Part shown: positions 57,075 through 64,000 of the stretch, piece after piece
How the letters are laid out: the number at the start of each line of letters is the position of its first letter
Numbering within the stretch: position 1 is the stretch's first letter
Assembly: GCA_946407055.1 (NCBI GenBank)
Contig: CAMJMP010000001.1
Coordinates: forward strand, 1-64,000
From: an uncultured Mycoplasmatota bacterium
GTDB lineage: Bacteria; Bacillota_I; Bacilli_A; RF39; UBA660
DNA length: 64,000 bases
Reading direction: 5' to 3'
Notes under the pieces: generated by a model
Seen by the model: the letters and a program-made list of their open reading frames with translations, nothing else
Databases searched by the model: none
Told to the model about the DNA's origin: nothing
Translations under genes and position numbers: made by a program

Positions 57075-58101
57075 TATTGAAGGACTTAAAAAACTTATAT
57101 TAAGTATTTATACTGACAAAGATTTAGTACGCATGGATGGCGATCAACAAGACGACTATATCTTTGGAAAGTTTTATAATACAATTCCATTTTATTTTAA
57201 TTACCATCCGACGAATGATAATTTTGATTATTGTAATCCATTTCCGCATAAAGAAGATTATGATCCAAAACAATCATTCTTTAAACTTGTAGAAGAATTT
57301 AAAGAAGACGGTTATCTTTTCAATTCTGATTTATATACAGAATATGGAGTTTTATCTCCGTATTCTCAAATAAAACTTACAAGTAAAGTAATTCCAGAAA
57401 GAATAAAGAAATGTTTAGTCTTAAAGGAACACAAAATTGAAAATATCTCAAAAGCAATTGTAATTGAGAATGGAGAGATTGAAACACGAACTATAAATAT
57501 TGAAAGAATTACTGATGAAGCTCTTATTAATTATAATGAAGATCTTCCTGTAGAAAAATTTGATAATTTCATAGAATCTGATAAATCTGGAATTGCTTTG
57601 ATGCATGGTATTCCTGGTTCTGGTAAATCTTATTTTCTTAGGTATCTTATAAATAAACATAGAGATAAAAACTTTATTTATTTCGATAAGACCTTACTTG
57701 GTGATTCTACATCAGTAAAGTTTAATAGGTTTTTGGACTATAATAAAAATTCTATTTTAATATTAGAAGATTGTGAACAATTAATTAAGTCAAGAAATTT
57801 ATCTAATAATTACTTTATTCACACGCTTCTTAATATCTCTGATGGATTAGATGGAGACGATTTAAACATCAAATTTATTTTAACTTTTAATACTGATTAC
57901 AGTAATATTGATACAGCATTAACTCGTAAAGGTAGACTTAGATTAAGATATGAATTTAAGAAACTTACAATAGATAGAGTTAAAACTTTATTTGAAAAGT
58001 TTAATATAAACGATACTCCTAAACCTATGGCTCTTTGTGATATTTATAACTATTTCGAAGAAACAGGTGCTGAAGATAATCGTAAGAAGTTAGGATTTTA
58101 A
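57067..58101 (+). CDS. AAA+ ATPase
   Basis: 344 residues. N-terminal adaptor domain (about 1-170), then Walker A GIPGSGKS (181-188), Walker B SILILEDCE, sensor FNTD and RKGRLRLRYEFK, an arginine-finger region. Resembles BCS1/proteasomal-type AAA+ ATPases. A protein-remodelling or membrane-linked unfoldase is plausible; substrate unknown. Confidence 0.9.
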   Translation: MIDIEGLKKLILSIYTDKDLVRMDGDQQDDYIFGKFYNTIPFYFNYHPTNDNFDYCNPFPHKEDYDPKQSFFKLVEEFKEDGYLFNSDLYTEYGVLSPYSQIKLTSKVIPERIKKCLVLKEHKIENISKAIVIENGEIETRTINIERITDEALINYNEDLPVEKFDNFIESDKSGIALMHGIPGSGKSYFLRYLINKHRDKNFIYFDKTLLGDSTSVKFNRFLDYNKNSILILEDCEQLIKSRNLSNNYFIHTLLNISDGLDGDDLNIKFILTFNTDYSNIDTALTRKGRLRLRYEFKKLTIDRVKTLFEKFNINDTPKPMALCDIYNYFEETGAEDNRKKLGF

Positions 58102-58103
58102 TT

Positions 58104-58220
58104 ATGGAATTTTTAATTCAATCTTCTGTTCCAGAATCTTATAAACAAATTCTAAAAGATTTAGATATTCCTCCTTTAGTAGGAACAATTACTGTTAAAT
58201 TTTTAAATTCTTGGTATTAA
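58104..58220 (+). CDS. small hypothetical protein
   Basis: 38 residues (EFLIQSSVPESYKQILKDLDIPPLVG), bounded by TAATTATG and TAATATG junctions. Function unknown. Confidence 0.6.
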   Translation: MEFLIQSSVPESYKQILKDLDIPPLVGTITVKFLNSWY

Positions 58221-58221
58221 T

Positions 58222-58653
58222 ATGTATATAGCTAGTGGAACCTATAATTGGGCTGACGAAATGGATATTCCTTATGTAATTATACTCACTGATGTTCAAT
58301 ATAAAAATTATCTTAAATTTAAAGAAAAATTTCCAGATTTTGTAGCAATTCATATTTGTTGTGGAACTAATCAAGATACAGATATATCTGTAGACGATTT
58401 TAGATTCCAGGAAATTGGTAAAGAATATGTTAGAGTAATTAAAAAGTATATGCCTACTTGGAAATTAGAACTTGATTTACTTGAAAAAATAGAAGAATAT
58501 GTAGAAAGAGAATATGAAGGATTTTCTGATATTCTTTTACCTTGTACATTATTTGATTTACCTGAAGATCTATTTGCTAGATATTTAGATTTAATCTTAG
58601 AATACGATAAAGAAAGAGATGAATTAAGAATTGACGATTACGGAAAGAAATAA
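58222..58653 (+). CDS. hypothetical protein
   Basis: 143 residues, alpha/beta. YVIILTDVQYKNYLKFKEKFP and IHICCGTNQDTDI suggest a Rossmann-like start, but no motif is convincing. Last rightward gene before the terminator. Confidence 0.75.
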   Translation: MYIASGTYNWADEMDIPYVIILTDVQYKNYLKFKEKFPDFVAIHICCGTNQDTDISVDDFRFQEIGKEYVRVIKKYMPTWKLELDLLEKIEEYVEREYEGFSDILLPCTLFDLPEDLFARYLDLILEYDKERDELRIDDYGKK

Positions 58654-58659
58654 TACACA

Positions 58660-58709
58660 AAGGGCGACTTGATTGGATAAACTCCAGTCAGGTCGCCCTT
58701 ATTTTTTTA
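58660..58709 (+). terminator. terminator closing the rightward genes
   Basis: An 18-bp stem (two G-U pairs) from AAGGGCGAC (58660) to GTCGCCCTT (58700), 5-nt loop, then ATTTTTTTA. Acts on the plus strand; it lies 6 nt beyond the stop of the opposed giant gene and may also slow transcription from that side, although no T-run follows there. Confidence 0.95.
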
Positions 58710-61700
58710 CTCTTGTGAATTAACTTTAAGTGTATGGAATACAGGTTTAAATTGGTTGAATAAGGCATTTGATTTACCAATTGTGGTATAAATGCTTTGA
58801 TCTCCGAATATTGTTTCGTGAACATTACTATATTGTTTTCCTAAATATTCGAAAGCAAACGGTGTCCAACTAACAGCTGGATCTCCAATAGTATCTATAA
58901 AGTTAAAATCTAAGAATGAATTTTTAACAGATTTAATTGCTATATTATATGCTGATAATTTAAGTGCATCACCCATATCGGTTTCACTTGAATTTTTCTT
59001 TTCATCATCATAAGCTCCTGCTAATGCTGCAGCTATGATGTTTCCAACAAGCATAAACATTATTAAATCATAACCTAATTGTTTCATATTAGAACGATAT
59101 GCAGTACGTAAATTTAAATCTTCATTATACCACATATTTCTCCATCCATCTGAGATTCCATCGTTTTTCATACTACCTAATAAAGTATATATAGTAGAAA
59201 CAATTCCTTCTTTCCAATTACCTTCCCAACGAACAACTTGTTCAGTTGAAGCATTTTCATCTCCTTCTTTTACAGGAGGTTCATTAAATAATATGTTGCC
59301 TTCTGCATCTTTTTGATAATAATATTTTATAGTATTACCACTTTCATCTTTTTCAGTATAAGGAACCCAACGTCCTTCAAGTTTTACACCACCATGTGCA
59401 AGATATTGATTCTTTTTACCAGACCAGAATGTTTTAAACTGCATGAATAATGAACCCCAAAGTGTTGATTGAATCATAGATTTCTTTTCATGTGAATAAT
59501 AACCATAAAGTGTATCACCTAAAGATTTCATTGATTCTGACTCTAAGTTTGTATAAGCACGAGGTAGTTTTGTTTTCTCTGATAAATCAAATTTAAACTT
59601 ACTACCATCTGGATTTAAAGCATTTTCTTTTTCAAATTGTCTTGCAGCTGCAATGTAAAGCATTTTAGCTTTTTCATATTCAGCTGGGTTAGATCTATCA
59701 TCATCAAAAAATGCTTTATATCTCTTATCTAAAGCACAATCATATTCAAGTACTCCTTTACTATTAATTTTATGTGCTTCATAAGAACCTTCATTAATCA
59801 TCTTAGCAACAAAGATTGTCATTCTGTTATAATAGTCTGGACGTGATGCAAATTTAAATAAGAAGTTATTGAAATTAAATATACCGTTTTGGTCAGTCTT
59901 TATTTTATCAATATATGTATTCATATCCATATCATTGACACCATAAAGTCTATTAAACTCTTCAATTATTGTTGGTTTATCTGTATAGGCTTGTGGATTA
60001 GTTAATTCTCCATAAACTATTTTAGCTGCCTCTAACATATTAGATAATGTAAAAGCATCAGTTCCATCTGGCTTACGGATTATTAATGATATGTCTTGCC
60101 ATATACCTTGTATTGTCTGATAAATTGCTTGAACAGGAGATAAGCCAAGAACTAATTTAGATGCTGCTTGTTTGATTTTATTTAAAAATGCAACAGCAGG
60201 TCTATACTTTTCTGGAATAATTGATTCATTTTTAATCTTATTTTTAACATAATTTTCAAGATATTCAAGGTCGTTTTTGAAACCTTCCTCTACATTTTGA
60301 TTAAAACCTTGAACTGTAAGATTAATCATAGATGCTTTAATCATAGGGAACACTTCATTTACACGATTTTTCATATCATATGCAAAAGTATGTTTTAAGA
60401 AAAGTGTTTCAAGATTAAGTTCATATCTTTTACGAGCTAATATCTTATCACGAAGTTTTCCTTCTCCGTAATCAAAATAATTAGTCATTTCAAATAAAGA
60501 CTCAGAACTTTTATATTCTTGTTGTAATTTATCATCAAAAATTCCTTCAACAGATGCTTTTGCTCTTCTCCAAGCCTCTTTTGGTAACCAACCTTTAAGT
60601 CTATCTTTAAATGCTGCAAGAAGTCCATCTTTTGCAGAAATTACAGAAGTGTCTCCTTCACAAAGAGGTATTCTATAATATTTAGGATTATTCTTTTCGT
60701 ATCCTCTATTTTCATTTATTATAGGAAGAACATATTGTAAAAATTCTTTTTCTTCTGGTAATAAACTATCATCTGTATCAGGATCTTTAAAATACACTTC
60801 TCCATCTTTATCAAATTCATACATATTAATGTATAAAGATGCTTGATTACCTGTTGTATTTTCTTTAAGCCATCCAAAGTTTTTACGTTTTTTTAATTTT
60901 TCTACTAATTCGCGCATTTTAGCAGCAGGTTCTTGTATATCAGCGCGTACGTTTTGATAAGCTTCTGTTACTAATTTTGTTACAGAATTAAGTGTTTCAG
61001 ATGATAAGTTACCAGGGTTATCAATCATATTACCACTAAGTCCTTCTTTATGAACCATTAATGATTGACACCAGTTTTCATGGTCATGTAATTGTTGTTT
61101 AAAGTTAATACCTTTAAGTTCAGCAATAGCAAGTAAACATTGATTGTATAATGCTACATGATCTTTAGATAATTGGTCTTGATTAGTAGTATAATTCTTT
61201 AAGATTTTACCTTTATCGGTTGTTTCAAGTTTTTTAATAATATCTTGAAGTGCTGATATTTTTTCATCTATAGAAGCATTACTTTCTATAGCAGTATCTA
61301 AAGCACTTTGACAACTCTTAAAATCTTTAAATTTAGAATATTCTTCTAACTCAGTTTTAACCATTATATCAGAAAGCATTGTTTTAGCTAATTGAACTTT
61401 AGCTGCCATTTTAATTTCTCCAGATTTGAAATTATTTCCTATAGAAATTTTGCCTTCTGTACCACTTACTGTTTCTAATTCATTAAATGTATCAAATAGT
61501 TCTTTATTAGAACCAGCTTGAATACCTACACCTAATTGAGGATCGGCAACAAATACGTCACCTACACAAGCATTTTCTTTATCAATTAATTTATTTAACT
61601 GATTAATTGCAAGCATTGCTTCAATAAGTTCTATATTACCATATGTTGCTTGCATCATCATAGAGTCTGGATTTGATTTAAAATACAAATCTGATTTAAA

Positions 61701-63500
61701 ACAACCACCTAATGTAGTTCTTCCGTTGCCAAAATTAAATTGTCGTTTTAAGTTTTGTGTAGATATTTTTACAAAATTATATTGTCTATTTCTTGCATTA
61801 AATAATGTTATAATACCTAATGCTTCAAGTGGCTTAAATGCTTCGCCTTCACAAACTTGCCAATTTTTATTAGCGTATCTATCCATTATACGAGCAAACC
61901 AGTCTTGACCAATATTATCAGTAAATTCAATACCTTCTACTGTTTCATGTTCAATAGCAGTTTTAAGATGTCTTTTAATATTTTGTGTTAATTTATCACG
62001 AAATTTAGGTCTATCTTTTAACCACTTTTCTACTTTTTTAACAAGTTCATCTTCAGCATTAGGAAGTGAAGCATCGACTTTTATTTCTTCTGCATTTTTC
62101 TTTCTTGCTCCTTTCGGAACGAATACTAAATTACCTGCTTCATCTGGTTCAAATGCGTTAGCTTCCTCACATAATTTTTTAGCATCCTCATAACTATACG
62201 TTTTAAATTGTGAATAATTCTTGAACCATTTACCCATAGTATCTTGAACGTTTTGTAAGAAATCATCTGTTGATAATTCAGGTTGATATTGATAATCAAT
62301 TACTTCATTAAGTTTTGTTTCAATATTATCGTCCAAAATTCTATTAGTAATATCTTCAAATACATTGTTTCTTAAATTAAATCCTGTAAATGTATATTTA
62401 TCATCATCTTCATATTGAAAGTCAGCAATTTGTATAGGAACAATTAAATATTTTGTTTTATTAATATTTATTCCAGCTTTTGCAAGAAGACGTCCATATA
62501 CAGCTGTTTGATAAGTATATGCTAATTTCTTAGCAGAATTGAAGTGATCGTAATCGTGAATAGATGTTTTATAATCTACAATTTGAGGATTTCCTTCTTT
62601 GTCAATAACAAGTAAGTCAATGATACCCATTACTGTATCAACACCATTTGCAACATTAGTATCTATTTTACCTGTTATTTTAAACTCAGGGTAAAAAAGA
62701 CAATCATCTCCAAATTTATTAATAACAGCTTGTTCAATTTCTTTACACTTATTAAGTGCTTGTATAAACTGAGCATCTGTCATTAAATCATTAAATTTAA
62801 TTGAACTTCCGTCTTTTCTTTTATATGTTAATGAAGATAATTTATTTCTAAATTCATTTAAAACATTAGGATCATTTTTAAGAGCGTCTTTCATGTAAAC
62901 AATATTATCATCAGTAGATGATTCATGTTTACTAAAATATAATTCAAGAACAGAGTGAGTAGCATCACCAATTAATGCTTGATGTTCCCATTTGTTTTCT
63001 ATTAAACCTCTTAAACGATCTTGTTGATGGGTATCTGAAACTTTAGGCATATTATTAACATCCCAACCTTCAACTTGTGAGAATAATTCTTTTTCAGCAT
63101 CATTAAATTCACCTTTTGCCCAATCACCAAATCTTCCTTTAGTTCTATCGTTTGTTCCCCAATAATTATCAGGTATAAATTCAGGGAAAAGAAGTTCATC
63201 ATCTTCAGTTTTAAATCCAGATAAGAATCTATTTACACCAATATAAGGTGCTCGGAAATTATAAGAGTCTCTTTCGTCTCCAATGAATCTATTATTACGA
63301 GCATAATCCCATTCAGCTTCTAATTTCTCAGATTTTTCAGATTCTTTTTGTAATATATCTAAAACAACTGCTTGATGTGTATTAATCTGGAATACTATAT
63401 CACCAAGAGATTTTCTTAAATAATTCTTTGCTAATAAAAAATCATCTAATTCAATTTCAGAATTAAATTGATGTCCGTCTAATAAATATACACAATTCAT
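58707..63500 (-). CDS. giant multidomain protein with RecB-like nuclease, probable virion/injected protein
   Basis: 1,597 residues, starting in an ATGA overlap with the upstream zincin ORF (TTG 63506 is an alternative). N-terminal RecB-type nuclease: H182 (GDATHS), E272, D295 (GIIDLLV), D309-Y-K311 and Q331xxxY335. The long middle is helical. The C-terminal part has one hydrophobic helix (FMLVGNIIAAALAGAY) and an MQFKTFWSGK stretch. Size, polyprotein-like build and opposite strand resemble large polyvalent or ejected phage proteins. RNA polymerase motifs (DFDGD, DxDGD) were not seen. Confidence 0.85.
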   Translation of the reverse strand: MNCVYLLDGHQFNSEIELDDFLLAKNYLRKSLGDIVFQINTHQAVVLDILQKESEKSEKLEAEWDYARNNRFIGDERDSYNFRAPYIGVNRFLSGFKTEDDELLFPEFIPDNYWGTNDRTKGRFGDWAKGEFNDAEKELFSQVEGWDVNNMPKVSDTHQQDRLRGLIENKWEHQALIGDATHSVLELYFSKHESSTDDNIVYMKDALKNDPNVLNEFRNKLSSLTYKRKDGSSIKFNDLMTDAQFIQALNKCKEIEQAVINKFGDDCLFYPEFKITGKIDTNVANGVDTVMGIIDLLVIDKEGNPQIVDYKTSIHDYDHFNSAKKLAYTYQTAVYGRLLAKAGININKTKYLIVPIQIADFQYEDDDKYTFTGFNLRNNVFEDITNRILDDNIETKLNEVIDYQYQPELSTDDFLQNVQDTMGKWFKNYSQFKTYSYEDAKKLCEEANAFEPDEAGNLVFVPKGARKKNAEEIKVDASLPNAEDELVKKVEKWLKDRPKFRDKLTQNIKRHLKTAIEHETVEGIEFTDNIGQDWFARIMDRYANKNWQVCEGEAFKPLEALGIITLFNARNRQYNFVKISTQNLKRQFNFGNGRTTLGGCFKSDLYFKSNPDSMMMQATYGNIELIEAMLAINQLNKLIDKENACVGDVFVADPQLGVGIQAGSNKELFDTFNELETVSGTEGKISIGNNFKSGEIKMAAKVQLAKTMLSDIMVKTELEEYSKFKDFKSCQSALDTAIESNASIDEKISALQDIIKKLETTDKGKILKNYTTNQDQLSKDHVALYNQCLLAIAELKGINFKQQLHDHENWCQSLMVHKEGLSGNMIDNPGNLSSETLNSVTKLVTEAYQNVRADIQEPAAKMRELVEKLKKRKNFGWLKENTTGNQASLYINMYEFDKDGEVYFKDPDTDDSLLPEEKEFLQYVLPIINENRGYEKNNPKYYRIPLCEGDTSVISAKDGLLAAFKDRLKGWLPKEAWRRAKASVEGIFDDKLQQEYKSSESLFEMTNYFDYGEGKLRDKILARKRYELNLETLFLKHTFAYDMKNRVNEVFPMIKASMINLTVQGFNQNVEEGFKNDLEYLENYVKNKIKNESIIPEKYRPAVAFLNKIKQAASKLVLGLSPVQAIYQTIQGIWQDISLIIRKPDGTDAFTLSNMLEAAKIVYGELTNPQAYTDKPTIIEEFNRLYGVNDMDMNTYIDKIKTDQNGIFNFNNFLFKFASRPDYYNRMTIFVAKMINEGSYEAHKINSKGVLEYDCALDKRYKAFFDDDRSNPAEYEKAKMLYIAAARQFEKENALNPDGSKFKFDLSEKTKLPRAYTNLESESMKSLGDTLYGYYSHEKKSMIQSTLWGSLFMQFKTFWSGKKNQYLAHGGVKLEGRWVPYTEKDESGNTIKYYYQKDAEGNILFNEPPVKEGDENASTEQVVRWEGNWKEGIVSTIYTLLGSMKNDGISDGWRNMWYNEDLNLRTAYRSNMKQLGYDLIMFMLVGNIIAAALAGAYDDEKKNSSETDMGDALKLSAYNIAIKSVKNSFLDFNFIDTIGDPAVSWTPFAFEYLGKQYSNVHETIFGDQSIYTTIGKSNALFNQFKPVFHTLKVNSQE

Positions 63501-64000
63501 GAACAAAATTCCTCCAATTTACCCTCTCTCATTAAAGCAGCTTTAGTATTCATTTCAATACGATGTAAACTGTTATCATCAAGAGATCCTTTAAATTTAT
63601 TAACTAATAATGAAGAATTTACTTTCTTTGCTAAATCTTTAAGTGACATAAATCCTAATTCTGATGTATTAACAGAATTAACACTACTGTTTCCCATTAA
63701 GACAGAATCAAATACACGATTTAAATCATAAAATAAATTATATCTATCTGATTCATTTAAATCATTAAGTTTAGAAGGAAATCCAGTTAAATATTTAGAA
63801 AACTCTTCAACAAGTATTTCTTCATTTATATCATTTCTAGTTCTATCTTTAAATTGCTCTATTAAAAGAGGATAATCTTCAAAATTTTGTGTTTTATCCA
63901 ATAACGATTGATATAATTGAGGATTAGTAAAACGAATTGATCCTAAAAATAAATGCATCATTTCATGTAAAGGAGCATCTACATTAGCAACATCTGTATT
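63497..64000 (-). CDS. zincin metalloprotease-like protein, partial at window edge
   Basis: An open frame entering from the right edge; 167 codons are visible and no start is seen. The first residues visible, NTDVANVDAPLHEMMHLFLG, contain the zincin motif HEMMH (63953-63967), so the true protein begins outside. The remainder is helical, with no metzincin-type third His (HExxHxxGxxH). Coupled to the giant protein by an ATGA overlap. Likely a virion or injection protease, or a domain of a bigger polyvalent protein. Confidence 0.82.
   Translation of the reverse strand, partial: NTDVANVDAPLHEMMHLFLGSIRFTNPQLYQSLLDKTQNFEDYPLLIEQFKDRTRNDINEEILVEEFSKYLTGFPSKLNDLNESDRYNLFYDLNRVFDSVLMGNSSVNSVNTSELGFMSLKDLAKKVNSSLLVNKFKGSLDDNSLHRIEMNTKAALMREGKLEEFCS

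Noticed and set aside
58707..63500. Giant RNA polymerase subunit, as found in opposed genes of crAss-like phages
   Set aside because: The front holds a RecB-type nuclease and I see no DxDGD-like RNA polymerase metal motif anywhere in the protein.
1..64000. Alternative genetic code, as in some crAss-like phages
   Set aside because: TAA, TGA and TAG all end genes at tight junctions (for example TAG at 11693-11695 and 45478-45480), and no conserved protein needs readthrough.
1..64000. tRNA genes, CRISPR arrays and insertion sequences
   Set aside because: No cloverleaf with a GTTCRANNC arm, no regular direct repeats with spacers, and no transposase with terminal repeats were found by eye. A tRNAscan or covariance run could still reveal an odd tRNA.

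Overview
The window is one contiguous piece of a large, AT-rich tailed-phage genome. The likely host is a Bacteroidales or related Bacteroidota bacterium. Reasons: almost no Shine-Dalgarno sequences, tightly packed genes joined by ATGA, TAATG or TAATTATG junctions, promoters of the Bacteroides type (TTTG, about 20 nt, TAnnTTTG), a sigma factor that looks like the Bacteroidota housekeeping sigma, anaerobic nucleotide metabolism (NrdD/NrdG, flavin-dependent ThyX), and an SPFH lipoprotein of a Bacteroidota type. The replication set (SF2 helicase, DnaB-like helicase, Sak4-like ATPase, acidic-tailed DNA-binding protein, primase without a zinc ribbon, PolB, exonuclease, ligase, dUTPase), the introns and the opposed giant gene fit crAss-like phages (Crassvirales). 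No terminase, portal or capsid gene lies in the window, so that placement is an inference. TAA, TAG and TGA all end genes, so the code is standard. I saw no tRNA, rRNA, CRISPR array or insertion sequence.

Layout. 1-5.9 kb: RNase H, an SPFH lipoprotein, small membrane proteins and a spanin-like overlapping pair. 5.9-19.9 kb: replication and recombination, including a Sak4-like ATPase split by a group I intron that carries a GIY-YIG homing endonuclease. Two tandem promoters drive a codon-optimised gene at 17.5 kb. 20-31.8 kb: nucleotide and NAD metabolism (NrdD, NrdG, nicotinamidase, Nudix, dUTPase, MazG-like, DUF3310), DNA ligase, a VSR-like endonuclease and the sigma factor. 31.8-34.1 kb: family B DNA polymerase split inside motif A by a second, ORF-less group I intron. 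34-45 kb: ThyX, phosphoesterases, an FNT-type transporter, and a radical SAM gene followed by four tandem paralogs that all begin with a FETNSSS-[TV]-H motif, then a PARG-like hydrolase. 45-58.6 kb: a dense accessory block of small, often duplicated genes, including the WLEKQ mosaic family, with RtcB RNA ligase, a deoxyribosyltransferase-like protein, a GatB/YqeY-domain protein and an AAA+ ATPase. An 18-bp terminator hairpin at 58.66 kb ends the rightward genes. The opposite strand then carries a 1,597-residue protein with a RecB-like nuclease domain and, running off the edge, an ORF with a HEMMH zinc-protease motif. These are probably virion or injected proteins.

Together the rightward genes supply DNA replication, an anaerobic dNTP supply, RNA repair, NAD/ADP-ribose handling and host-transcription redirection. 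The leftward block is probably the start of the late, virion-associated region. The most unusual items are the radical SAM/FETNSSS cassette, the polymerase intron with an ambiguous 3' splice site, and the giant protein with its zincin neighbour.
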